A stretch of DNA of 64,000 nucleotides from Burkholderia sp. FERM BP-3421 (GTDB taxonomy: Bacteria; Pseudomonadota; Gammaproteobacteria; Burkholderiales; Burkholderiaceae). The position numbers were made by a program, and so were the translations under genes. The stretch spans positions 1-64,000 of the forward strand of contig NZ_CP117779.1 in assembly GCF_028657905.1 (NCBI RefSeq), read 5' to 3'. This document shows positions 35,001 to 42,484 of this stretch, piece by piece; positions within the stretch are counted from its first letter, which is position 1; each line of letters opens with the position of its first letter. The notes beneath the pieces were generated by a model. The model saw only the letters and a program-made list of their open reading frames with translations, searched no databases and was not told the DNA's origin.

Positions 35001-36244
35001 GCATGCTGATGAAGTGCGATGCCCCGGTAATCGGCGTGTTTCCGTTCGACGCCGCGCGCTGGCTCGAGGCGTCGACCGCCGTGGCCGCGCAGCCGCGTTT
35101 CGATGCGCTGCGCAGCGCATCGATTCAGCGGCCGGGCAACGGCACATCGCGAGACCTGCTCGAGGCAGCGTCGCCAGACGCACGGCTGGCGCAGCTCCAG
35201 AGCCTGGTGCGACGGCATGCGGCAGCGGTGCTGCGCGTCTCGGAAGCCGCGCTGACGCCGTCGACGACCTTCCCGCAGATGGGACTGGATTCGCTGACCG
35301 GCCTCGAACTGCGCAACCGGATCGAAGGCGAGGTCGGGATGCCCTTGTCGTCAGCGGTGCTATGGCGTCATCCGACGACCGACGCGCTCGCCGAATGCCT
35401 GGCGCAGCAGTTCGGCGCGGCCGCATCGCCTGCGGCGGCGCTGGCGCCGGCAACCGCGCCGCTCGCCGCCGTGCCATCGAAGGCGGAGGCGTCGGACGCC
35501 GGTAAGTGGTTCCTCGTCCCGCGTGCGTCGCAGTCCCCGCGGCTGAAACTCTTCTGCATTCCGTTCCTGGGCGGTCTGAGTTCGGTGTTTTCCGGTTGGC
35601 TGCGGTATTTGCCGGACGACATCGACCTGCAGGCGCTGCAACTGCCCGGCCGGCCGCCGCGCCATACCGAGACGGCCTATGCGAAATACCCGGCGCTGAT
35701 CGAGAAACTGCGCGACGTGCTTATCCCGAGCCTGAATGCGCCGTATGCGATCTATGGGCACAGTCTCGGCGCGCTGCTGGCGTTCGGGCTCGCGCATGCG
35801 TTGCGCGATGCAGGCGCACCTGCGCCGGAGCACCTGTTCCTCGCGGCCTATCCCTCTCCGCATCTGCACAACCCGGTCGGCGACATTGCCGGTTTGCCGG
35901 AAACCGAGTTCATCGACGCCCTGAAACGTCTGCGCGGCATTCCCGAGCAGGTTCTTGCGGACCGTGAGCTGTTGACGGTGTTCCTGCCCAGCCTGCGGGC
36001 CGAAATCGAACTGCTGAATTCCTACGTCCATACGTCGCGCGCGCCGCTCGCGGTTCCCGCGACGATTCTCGGCGGAACGCGCGACCATGTGGTCAGCGCC
36101 GCCGAGATCCGTGCATGGCGCCAGCATTTCGCGGGGCCGGTCGAGGTGCGCGACATCGAGGGCGGTCACTACTTTATGAAGGATGCGTCGCGCGAGGTCG
36201 TCGGGGTGCTGCTCGCGCGGCTCGCGCTTGCGCAGCCGGCCTGA
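29072..36244 (+). CDS. PKS module 3: KS-AT-DH-ER-KR-ACP-TE
   Basis: A 2,390-residue terminal module. After an N-terminal helix (RSRLKLEAVERERSEP) the KS has TACSSS (about 199), EAHGTGT and NIGHLE. The AT has GQSMGEVSA (about 647) and YASHS (746); the YASH motif points to methylmalonyl-CoA, unlike the HAFH of the two earlier modules. DH has HRVDGSALLP (944) and LDACLH. ER has LNFADVMRAMG and HSASGGTGLAAVQ (1569). KR has GGTGGLG (1771) and YSSAAA...SYAAAN. ACP has MGLDSL (2069). The C-terminal domain is an alpha/beta-hydrolase thioesterase with IPFLGG, GHSLGALLAFG (2229), GGTRDH and GGHYFM. It resembles type II thioesterases (GrsT-like) fused to the end rather than a macrocyclising TE, so release by hydrolysis is likely. 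Expected output: a chain ending in a saturated 2-methyl acid. Confidence 0.92.
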   Translation: MTVTDAQSPLVRALSALERSRLKLEAVERERSEPIAIVGAACRLPGGVVDLDSFWTLLERGGDAVSGLPETRWNTTGLFDRNRNAAGAVYSNAMAVLDGADRFDHAAFGISAREAERMEPQQRQLLEVSFEALDHAGLNVEGLRDSDTGVFVGICPNDFTHRFAIESADPYSATGASLATASGRLAYVFGFQGPALSIDTACSSSLVALHLACQALRKRETGLALVGGVHVSAGPESSVALAKLNALSPSGRCRAFSADADGYVRGEGCIVVVLKRLSDAVRDGDRILASVRETAINQDGRSNGLTAPNRLAQTELLRSCLSRAKLKPHDVGYLEAHGTGTELGDPIELAAAATAYGVDREDPLWVGSAKTNIGHLEAGAGLAGLLRAVLALRHATIPPNLHLNGLNPHFDWDAERLRVPTTLTPFPLNPSGSRIAGVSSFGFSGTNAHALVEQAPAPAEAEAPASGEEDAVFLSAASDAGLRDQARRFARRLTETPSRWREVCHTARARSNAQALRIAVAGRDANDLATQLTAFADGAPVADLTRGACLPDGRGVVAVFSGQGAQWVGMGRELYATRGAFADTFDACAQAIERHSGRVMRDALAADEAAFSTLDVATVQPLIFSVAVALAAHLRALGLRFDALVGQSMGEVSAATVAGALSIDDGARIICERSRLGATVKGGAMAMVALSRDEVEARVTAEARAVTLAACNGPASTLVSGTQDEIDALVVAWQAAGVFCRRLRVDYASHSAFMEPLLAPLKAALANIAPRAGALPLYSTVTAAEIDGAALTPDYWAANLRQPVLLYPTLEKLIALGYRLFVEISPRPALSASIEDALAQAGVEGCVVCAMSDGAPQQRTALLAAGLVFAHGARLEVRRTPAWMTEIPARSWDHVEFPLPAYRRTAGVDGRTDAILDAPRMIAGQTGVAMAEGSVSIDHPLVAQHRVDGSALLPGMGFLSLVLRAARARWPTRNLSLTEVAFRQVLAVRDDAPAPRSLQLVLVDQSPDAAGWRMSSRDDEHDERWIEHASGNVAHDAGPLDDAGLPALAEVRARLHDEVDGVTLYDALDATGLQYGPRFRRVARLGWGDNAFVAQLAAATEPEGGEARLDAFSLDACLHGLAWLGSRRGEHAQVPVSVASVAIAASAGAPAWVYGVRTGDGAASTADLVVWDAAGRVIARIVGLRALNPDRARASLPAQGRWLHAQTWIEQPIPVAEAAAARDWLIVAANGDVSGPWLARLQACLGATLLPWRAGEHEPFPMAAFRAWAQADGDAAREVVWLGDSVERALSDDCQGEPTLHASIDALAMAQAMLGAFDGRPAPRLTFVSAGAQSVAGGAPARATLGDAGLWGFARAVSAEHAHWRLRCIDLDPADIRRQADRLADELVGGGGETEVALREARWVGRLARQPLGEERAASARLAGEPYRVQIDRPGVLGSLTLRATQRLEPAPGEVEIEIDAAALNFADVMRAMGFFLGEQEHRVTLGSECAGIVSRVGPGVSGIRMGQPVVAIGAHCFASHVCVDAALVATRPDTLSAADAAGLPIASMTAWYALKEVASLRAGERVLIHSASGGTGLAAVQLALSIGAEVIATAGSESKREMLRGMGVRHVFDSRSAAFERATLDATGGQGVDVVLNSLTGVAIEQNLRVLAADGWFLELGKRDIYEDGRLSLRHFKKRIRFVAIDLSGLQRERPEQFAALFRRVMDAFVAGAVAPLPTTIVPVSRAAEAFQRMASAQHVGKLVLTMRDPDITLAEPGGTAPLLRGTHLITGGTGGLGAALAGWLVENGVRRIVLIGRSAEGEAGRALAERLRRQGAEVRTVALDVTSRAALARELEAIEAGFGPLRGVYHLAGVLRDGLVDTQTPDAYRHVLEPKVDGAWHLHELTAGRELDHFVLYSSAAALLPSPSQASYAAANAFLDALASHRRASGLPALSVQWGPFSDAGLAAARDERGARLAERGAASLTTGEAHGYLGMLMKCDAPVIGVFPFDAARWLEASTAVAAQPRFDALRSASIQRPGNGTSRDLLEAASPDARLAQLQSLVRRHAAAVLRVSEAALTPSTTFPQMGLDSLTGLELRNRIEGEVGMPLSSAVLWRHPTTDALAECLAQQFGAAASPAAALAPATAPLAAVPSKAEASDAGKWFLVPRASQSPRLKLFCIPFLGGLSSVFSGWLRYLPDDIDLQALQLPGRPPRHTETAYAKYPALIEKLRDVLIPSLNAPYAIYGHSLGALLAFGLAHALRDAGAPAPEHLFLAAYPSPHLHNPVGDIAGLPETEFIDALKRLRGIPEQVLADRELLTVFLPSLRAEIELLNSYVHTSRAPLAVPATILGGTRDHVVSAAEIRAWRQHFAGPVEVRDIEGGHYFMKDASREVVGVLLARLALAQPA

Positions 36245-36354
36245 GGGCCGCCGGCACGAAACGCGCCGTACCGGATTGCAGGCGAACGCCGTCGTGCGTG
36301 CGGCACGACAGCGGGGAACACATTCCGCACACGCTTCTACAAGGAGATGGAAAA

Positions 36355-36810
36355 ATGAAAAAGATGCTCATGTCGCTCGCTGCCGTTGGTGTGTTGTCCA
36401 CGATGGGGGCGACAACGGCCTGGGCCGGCGCGCAGTCCTGCGCCAGCCTCGTCGGGGCCTGGGGAAATCAGCTGGGCTCGACGATGAACATCCAGTCGGT
36501 CGATCCGGTAACGGGTGCGATCACCGGGACGTATCGTTCGCCGTCGGGCACGAGCGGTCAGCAATTCCCGCTGGTCGGCTGGACCAACACCGCGCCCGCG
36601 CAGGTCGGCCAGGACAACGCCACGCTGGTGACGTTCACGGTGAACTGGGGCAACTACGGCACGATCACGGCATGGTCGGGACTGTGCCGCACGCAAAACC
36701 AGGTATCCACCATCAGCGCACTGTGGCATTTCGCGCAATCGAACGCTCAGTTCTCGTGGAGCCACGTACAGACGGGCCAGGACGTCTTCACGCCGTCGAC
36801 CGCTCGCTGA
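36355..36810 (+). CDS. Secreted avidin/streptavidin-family biotin-binding protein
   Basis: A 151-residue protein with a strong AAGGAGA site. A signal peptide (MKKMLMSLAAVGVLS to about AWAGA) should direct export. The mature part is an avidin barrel with every biotin-contact position of streptavidin matched by alignment: N38, S42, Y60, S62, W98, T103 (Ser in streptavidin), T105, W107, W124, W135 and D143. Motifs include GAWGNQLGS, GAITGTYRS and AWSGLC. C29 and C111 occupy the positions of the chicken avidin disulfide (C4-C83), which streptavidin lacks. A secreted avidin homologue, burkavidin, is known from B. pseudomallei. It should sequester free biotin outside the cell. It lies between the last PKS and the exporter, in the direction of the cluster. 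Confidence 0.92.
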   Translation: MKKMLMSLAAVGVLSTMGATTAWAGAQSCASLVGAWGNQLGSTMNIQSVDPVTGAITGTYRSPSGTSGQQFPLVGWTNTAPAQVGQDNATLVTFTVNWGNYGTITAWSGLCRTQNQVSTISALWHFAQSNAQFSWSHVQTGQDVFTPSTAR

Positions 36811-36817
36811 AAGATCG

Positions 36818-36845
36818 CCGTCCGCATGGCACCCCGTGCGGACGG
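36818..36845 (+). terminator. Hairpin after the avidin gene
   Basis: CCGTCCGCA and TGCGGACGG pair perfectly over 9 bases around a TGGCACCCCG loop, starting 7 bases past the avidin stop. There is no following T-run, so it may slow or partly end transcription, or protect the mRNA 3' end, before the MFS gene 110 bases on. Confidence 0.4.
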
Positions 36846-36955
36846 GTTCGCCGAACGGGCGCCTCCGGGCGCGCCGGGCGGTGTAGGATTTGCGGTTTCG
36901 CGGCCCATGGCATCGGGATGGGTCGCACCGAATTGATTCGTTTGGAGACGAGGTC

Positions 36956-38197
36956 ATGGAGTCTGCCGCCGATCTGAAACACAATGCATCGCTTTATTTC
37001 CTGGCGCTGGGCGCATTTGCGATCGGCACCGAAGGCTTCATGCTGGCGGGACTGCTGCCGATCATCGCGAATGATCTGTCGGTGAGTCTCGCGGCGGCGG
37101 GCCAGCTCGTCACCGTCTTCTCGCTGGCCTATGCGATCAGCTCGCCCGTCCTGACGACCCTCAGCGCGGGTGTGAACCGGCGCCGCTTTCTCATCATCGC
37201 GCTGCTGTGTTTCACTGCCGCCAATTTCGCCGCGTGCGCCTCGCCCGGCTATCTGTCCTTACTGGTCGCGCGCGTGCTGCTGGCCGTGTCGGCCGGCCTG
37301 TACATGCCGAGCGCGAACGCGCTGGCCGGCTCGCTGGTCCCGCCGGAACGCAGGGGAAGGGCGCTCGCGACAGTACACGGCGGGATTACGATCGCGGTGG
37401 CGCTCGGGGTTCCGCTCGGCGCATGGATCGGCAACCACTTCGGCTGGCGGGCGACGTTCGCCGGCATCGGCGTGCTGTCCGCGATCGTGACGCTCGGCGT
37501 GGTGCTTGGACTGCCGCGTGCGATCGGTACAAACATGGTGGTGCCCAGCTTCGCTCAACGCGTCGCCGTGGGACGCCAGCCGGCCGTGCTGATTACGCTG
37601 TTGATCACGACCTTGTGGGCGGCGGGCATCTGGACCATCTACCCGTATCTCGCCCCGTTCCTGACCGGACGCCCGGGTTTCAGCGTCGGGCAGGTCGGTG
37701 CCGTGCTGCTGCTGTACGGCGTGTTCGCGGGAATCGGCGTGTTCATCAGCGGCCGCGCGATCGACCGGCTCGGCAGCCGGAAGGTGCTGATCGTCTGCCT
37801 CGCCGCGATGATGCTGGCGTATGAGAGTCTGTCGCTCAGTGCGCAGCACCTCGATCCGTCATACGCGCGCGTCGCGATCGTCGTCGCGATTGCGGTCTGG
37901 GGAGCGGCCGGCTGGGCGTTCAATCCCGCGCAGCAGGCGAAGCTGATCGGCATCGCCGGACTCGATGTCGCTCCTGTTTCGCTGTCGCTCAATTCATCGT
38001 TTACGTATCTGGGCTTCGCGATCGGCGCGGCGATGGGATCGTTCATCGTAGCCTACAGCTCCGTCTCCGACGTTGGCGTCATCGGCGGGCTGTGCGAGTT
38101 GGCCGCGCTCATCGTCACCCTGGCGGCCGATCGCTACGTCCGGCGCCGCTCCGCGCGGCCCCACGCCGTGCAGACGCCCAAGCGGGAAACCGTGTAG
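36956..38197 (+). CDS. MFS exporter (DHA1-type drug efflux permease)
   Basis: A 413-residue inner-membrane protein with about 12 hydrophobic segments. The N-terminal FALGAFAIGTEGFMLAGLLP motif and the ISSPVLTTLSAGVNRRRFL loop are typical of the AraJ/chloramphenicol-efflux branch of the DHA1 drug:proton antiporters. The start ATG at 36956 follows a GGAGACGAGG site. As the last gene of the cluster it probably exports the product and gives self-protection. The gene ends only 41 bases before the right ISKra4-type element. Confidence 0.88.
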   Translation: MESAADLKHNASLYFLALGAFAIGTEGFMLAGLLPIIANDLSVSLAAAGQLVTVFSLAYAISSPVLTTLSAGVNRRRFLIIALLCFTAANFAACASPGYLSLLVARVLLAVSAGLYMPSANALAGSLVPPERRGRALATVHGGITIAVALGVPLGAWIGNHFGWRATFAGIGVLSAIVTLGVVLGLPRAIGTNMVVPSFAQRVAVGRQPAVLITLLITTLWAAGIWTIYPYLAPFLTGRPGFSVGQVGAVLLLYGVFAGIGVFISGRAIDRLGSRKVLIVCLAAMMLAYESLSLSAQHLDPSYARVAIVVAIAVWGAAGWAFNPAQQAKLIGIAGLDVAPVSLSLNSSFTYLGFAIGAAMGSFIVAYSSVSDVGVIGGLCELAALIVTLAADRYVRRRSARPHAVQTPKRETV

Positions 38198-38238
38198 CCA
38201 AGCCAGTGCACCGAGCACGACTCGGCCACGGTCTGCCG

Positions 38239-39799
38239 GAGAGCGTGCAAAACTTGGGGATGTCGATCTCATCAGGACTCTTTATAGAATGCGGCTTCTT
38301 CGTTACCGGAATTATTCACTGACCGGCGTCGGCCTGACGCCGCTGCCACAGCGCATCTGCTTTGCCGCGATGCGGCTTTCTCGAGTGCCGAAATGTGACG
38401 AGGCGAGAATTCTCCGTTCAGAACCGCGACCCTGACCTGCACCATACGGTGCGCCCCTTCGTCCGTCCAGCGCATCTGTTGTTTCTTCGCCATGCGATGG
38501 CTGACGACCTGGTTCACCGCCGACTCCGCGATGCTGCTGCTGATCGGTATCCCCCTGTGATGCCGTGCGCCGTAGTTGACCAGCGTATGCGCGTTGTTCC
38601 TCAGATATCCGGAGACAGTGTTCAGGTTCCACCACAGCGTGCTGAATTCATACCCTTGCCTCATCAGTAACTGACCGTCGAGCGCCTTGATCTGCTCCAA
38701 TGCCTTGTTGCCCTTGCCATGCCAAACCAACCATTTCGCATGGGTGATTGCGCTCTCCACCGACTCCCGTTCCATCGGGTCGATCGTCTTGCTACCGAAC
38801 ACGGAACGCTGCGCCGCCTGAAACCTCATCGCGACGTGGAACCAGTCTAGGATCCGGCCCCGAGCCAGCTGGCTGCCCTCGACGGCTTTCGCAAATTCAC
38901 CTGCGTCGTCGCTGATCACGGTGACGCGTTCGTTACTCGCCACGCCGTTCTGGCTGAGAAACTGATCGAGTCGCGCAGCAGCCGAAATAACCTCCCGGTG
39001 CACATACGCATACATTTTTGGAGGACGATCGGTGAACGTTGCACGCCCCGCGACAATGTTCACGTGGCGACCGGGATCTCTCCCGTGATCGCAATTGCGC
39101 AGCCACGCCGAGTCGACACTCACAGCGGCGACATGGTTGCATGTGCGAACCTGTCCGTCTGCAACGGACTGGGGCAGCCGCGCGATGTCTCGTTCTATTT
39201 CGGCATCGAGTTGTTTGCCGATGGCGAGAACCCGGTCCCGAATGCCGCTGAACGAAATTCCCTTGTCCAGCGGCAGCACTTCCTTGAGCATGGCAGTGGC
39301 CAGCCGGTACGGCAGATGGGCCGCCCATTTTGTCTCGAGGTATTCCAGCTCTGGCGTGGTCCGGCTGGTCAGGGCTTTAGGCAAGGGATGCACCACACGC
39401 CGCGGCATCCGCGCGGTCCGCTGGCACGCACATGACCACAGCCGTGGACTGATCACCGTCACCTTGCCGTACACCGTGCGCAGCACCGTCGGTCGACTGT
39501 CCTTGTGACTCAAGGCCGCGCCGCAGCGTCGACAATGGGTCTGACCCGTCAGCCACTTCTCCACCTGATTCGAAACCAGCTCAGCTTGCAATCTGGCCAG
39601 TAGCGCCCGCCCCTCGGCGAGACTCAGGCCCGGCTGAGCAAGAGGCGCTCAATCACAGCCAGAACTCTCTCACCGGCAATGACCGTGTTGCTGTCGGCCA
39701 ACCTTGCTTCGATGATCCATCGCATGATCTGCTCCCGCCAGCGTACTCCAGGAGAAGCCGATCCCTCTCTGGGAGCCTCCCCAAGCTTTGCACGCTCTC
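38239..39799 (-). mobile_element. ISKra4-type insertion sequence, right copy
   Basis: Terminal inverted repeats GAGAGCGTGCAAAACTTGGG (from 38239) and GAGAGCGTGCAAAGCTTGGG (read inward from 39799) match those of the left copy. It lies in the opposite orientation to the left copy, with its transposase on the minus strand. Inserted at its outer edge is the 5' half of an IS3-family element. No target duplication is visible. Confidence 0.8.
38272..39725 (-). pseudogene. ISKra4-family transposase, N-terminal frameshift
   Basis: A frame of 439 residues (from 39591) holds most of the enzyme: THCRRCGAALSHKDSRP, VISDDAGEFAKAVEG, ILDWFHVAMRFQAAQ and SAVNQVVSHRMAKKQQMRW. The true N-terminus (MRWIIEARLADSNTVIAGER, from 39725) is in another frame. 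Relative to the left copy, ten bases are missing after GAGCGCC near 39640, which breaks the reading frame there. It is therefore probably inactive, although a shortened protein starting at MQAELVSNQVEK could still be made. Confidence 0.75.
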
Positions 39800-40077
39800 T
39801 CCACCGGTGGCTCGTTCGACGGTGTACCGGCCGCGCAGAACACATCCACCGTACGCTCCTGCAGTTGCCGCTTCCACTCCGTGATCTGGTTCGGATGCAC
39901 ATCGAACTGCTGCGCCAGTTCGGCCAGCGTGCGCTCGCCCTTGATCGCCGCCAGGGTGAACTCTGCTGAGTGCGTCCGTCGGGTTCTCTTCGTCATCTTT
40001 TCGGGTCCTTTGCCTGCATTATCACTGGCTCACGCCCCGGTATTCCACTTACCCGACTGTCCGAATTTGCCCGGCCA
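39800..40077 (-). pseudogene. 5' end of an IS3-family element with truncated OrfA
   Basis: On the minus strand from 39996 the frame reads MTKRTRRTHSAEFTLAAIKG, then ERTLAELAQQFDVHPNQITE and WKRQLQERTVDVF, an IS3-family OrfA with its helix-turn-helix. It is cut after about 65 residues by the ISKra4-type element at 39799. The presumed IS end TGGCCGGGCAAATTCGGACAG is read inward from 40077. The fragment pairs logically with the IS3 3' end found at 4713-4913. Confidence 0.75.
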
Positions 40078-40716
40078 CCTCTATGGATCAAGAGAGCAAT
40101 GACTTTGTTGACAATTCTCATATTGTCGCCCCGTCGAGAGGGCAACGAAGGGCGTCATCCGGCGGGCCGGGAAGGCAGCGCCTTTGCGATTCTGACCATC
40201 CGATAGGGCGTCTGCGGCGTGAAATCGGCTCCATCGTCGGCGTCCCGACAAAAATCTACAAAAAGAAACAAAACGAAATATGAAAATATAGGCGTTTGGT
40301 TTAGGTTATTAATATAATAAATATTACCGTATATTACGTGCAATTGAGAAATAATATCATGATTTTTGGTGTATTGGTGAATTAGGATGCGGCAATGAGT
40401 CGATGAATGAGGTATTTTCGATCAATCAATTGTTCTGGGAGGCACATTAAAATTGCTTCGCGGAAATTTATTGAGCTTATAGAATGTTAAGTGGCGCGTT
40501 GACGATGTCGAACATAAACGATTTCGGCTATTGGATTGCTCGTGGGATTTGCAATTATGTTTTTAGAGGTGTGTCGATCTAGTTCATCGATTGATTAAAT
40601 TGAGCGTGAATAATTAGTAGTCCTATATTATACGATAAGTATATTATTTGTTTAAATTAATTAGAATTCTTTATTTGTTTGAAAAAATGAAATTGATTTG
40701 AAAAATTGATAAAGTT
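40078..40716. promoter_or_regulatory. AT-rich region upstream of luxI
   Basis: About 640 bases without a gene. From about 40250 the DNA becomes very AT-rich, far below the GC content of the flanking cluster, with runs such as TTAATATAATAAATATTACC near 40305. It must hold the luxI promoter. I searched by eye for a 20-bp lux-box palindrome and found none that is convincing. There is no clear ribosome site before the luxI ATG beyond a weak GATAAAG. Confidence 0.4.
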
Positions 40717-41313
40717 ATGAGCGGACTTATTATTAAGGTTGCAGAACGGGAGGCGCATTGTCAGAATGAGCTTCGTGATATTTTTAAATTGCGGGCAAAG
40801 ATCTTTGTCGATCGATTGAAATGGGATGTGCAAATATTCGATGGAATGGAAGTCGACGGATATGACGCTTTAGATCCGCGTTATTTGACGGTTCGAAGCG
40901 AAAATGGCGCGATTGTCGGATGCTGGAGGATATTGAGTACGGAAGGGCCATACATGCTGAAAAATTCGTTCGTGGAGCTGTTAAATGGCATGCCGGCGCC
41001 GAGTGCGCCGAATGTTTGGGAGCTCAGTCGTTTTGCGCTCGACGGTGGGGTCGCGGGAGGGCGGTTCGGCTTTTCTGATCGGGCCGTCCAGTCGATTGCT
41101 GCAGTGCTCTCATACGGCTGTCAGGCAGGCATTACGCACTATGTCACGGTGACGACTCCGGCGGTCGAACGGATGCTCCGCCGCCTCGGCGTGGTTATCG
41201 ATCGCTTCGGCGGGCCTCGTAAAGTGAGTTACGCTAGTCCCGTTGCGTTGTGGATAGATATCGGAGCGTCGTACGACCGTCTTTGTGACCGGTATTGTCA
41301 ACTTGTTCAATAG
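40717..41313 (+). CDS. LuxI-family acyl-homoserine-lactone synthase
   Basis: A 198-residue autoinducer synthase. It shows the family signatures IFKLRAKIFVDRLKW near the N-terminus (with the catalytic Arg and Trp positions), FDGMEVDGYDALDPRYL, VGCWRIL, NVWELSRFAL and FGGPRKVSY. It would make an acyl-homoserine lactone from SAM and acyl-ACP; chain length cannot be told. Base composition at its 5' end is AT-rich compared with neighbours. It sits about 900 bases outside the IS-bracketed cluster and upstream of a LuxR gene in the same direction, but an IS6-type remnant now separates the two. Confidence 0.92.
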   Translation: MSGLIIKVAEREAHCQNELRDIFKLRAKIFVDRLKWDVQIFDGMEVDGYDALDPRYLTVRSENGAIVGCWRILSTEGPYMLKNSFVELLNGMPAPSAPNVWELSRFALDGGVAGGRFGFSDRAVQSIAAVLSYGCQAGITHYVTVTTPAVERMLRRLGVVIDRFGGPRKVSYASPVALWIDIGASYDRLCDRYCQLVQ

Positions 41314-41384
41314 TCGGACAAGCAAAGGCGGCGAGGTGGGTATCGATCAGCTTACGCCGGCATCCGGGCGCATGAAGCCCTTTC

Positions 41385-42082
41385 TCAGGTCGCGAAGGCC
41401 TGGGCACGCGCCTCGCGTTTGCACAGCGCGTTCCGATTGTAGCGGCACCCCAGGAACAGATTCGAAATCTGTCCATGGACCGAGGTAAACCGTTGCAGCT
41501 GGCGCGCCGACTTGAATCGTCGCATCACCTTCTCCCGCACCCGAGTCGGCTGATGTGAGTTTCCCGCGCGGTTGTTTAATCCTTTGTGCTGCCGATGCTC
41601 AACGTTCAGTTCATTGTTCGCGGCCGCGTAGCTCACAGCTTGTCCCTCACCATCACGCGCGGGCAGCCATAGCGCCTCAGCAACGTGCGCATCAGTCGCT
41701 TGGCTGCTGCCGTGTCGCGGCGACGCTGCAACAGCACAGCGAGCACCGCGCCATGCTGATCGACGGCCCGCCACAGCCAGTGCTTCCGCCCATTGATCGT
41801 CCCGACCACTTTGTCCAGATGCCACTTGTCACGGCGGCCCGTTGCTGTGGAACGAATCCGCTTCACGATCGACAGACCGAATGTCGTTGCCCAGCCGCGT
41901 ACCGTTTCGTACGTGAGCTCGATACCGCTCGCGACCAGCAACTCGTCAACCATGCGCAGGCTCACCGGAGAACGGTAGTACAACCAAACGGCGTCGCAGA
42001 TGATGTCCGGCGGAAAACGGTAGCCCTTGAACGAAACCGACGCGTCGGCCGGCGGCAGAGCGGCGATAGAAACTTTCTTCAT
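41385..42082 (-). pseudogene. IS6-family transposase, frameshifted
   Basis: The first frame from 42082 reads SFKGYRFPPDIICDAVWLYY, then RDKWHLDKVVGTINGRKHWL and WRAVDQHGAVLAVLLQRRRD, the N-terminal and DDE core of an IS6/IS26-type transposase. It stops at MVRDKL near 41635. The rest is in another frame: SYAAANNELNVEHRQHKGLN, then NRAGNSHQPTRVREKVMRRF to a stop at 41385. One G is missing in CTGTGAGC (CTGGTGAGC expected). The element was dropped between luxI and luxR. I could not define its ends with certainty. Confidence 0.8.
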
Positions 42083-42484
42083 GCCCCATTATATTCGCCG
42101 ACTTGTGAAACAACCTGACAGTACCGTCTTACACGCAAGAGTTGGAATCCTTAGTACGTAGGTAAACGTCAATTATTGCCATGATCAGCCTTGTGTAACA
42201 GTGTCCTCTTGCGCTCGCAACGTTTTTTGGAGCGCTGTACTAAGGACTACAAAATATAAACCACTACCATTGAACTATGAGGCCCATTTTCGGGAAAGAT
42301 CTTTCCCCCCATCATCAAGGTCCTGACCAGCTCATGGCGTGCCATCGGACTGGGTGCCACGCAGAAAATCAACATCAATTTTATGGTTTGACATTAAATT
42401 CGACTCTAAAAATTAACTGCTGCGACGAAATAATTTCGACATGTTGCGACCAATTGAATAATTGTATGCTGAGGTACCAAAGAA
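42083..42484. promoter_or_regulatory. Region upstream of luxR
   Basis: About 400 bases with no gene, moderately AT-rich, between the IS6-type remnant and luxR. It probably contains the remaining IS end near 42100 and the luxR promoter. No operator or small RNA could be recognised. Confidence 0.3.

Larger units (their letters stand above)
3138..39799. mobile_element. Composite-transposon-like segment carrying the biosynthetic cluster
   Basis: Two ISKra4-type copies in inverted orientation bracket 33.5 kb that contains every gene of the biosynthetic cluster. Their inner ends are the same end of the IS (bases 4676-4712 and 38239-38275 match as reverse complements). The arrangement is that of a composite transposon or of a segment able to invert by recombination between the copies. 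Both transposases now look broken and no target duplication is seen, so present mobility is doubtful. This is an inference from architecture. Confidence 0.5.

Noticed and set aside
3130..39810. Target-site duplication flanking the composite segment
   Set aside because: Bases outside the two IS copies (CTTCTTT at the left, TCCACCGG at the right) do not match, nor do the inner and outer flanks of each copy.
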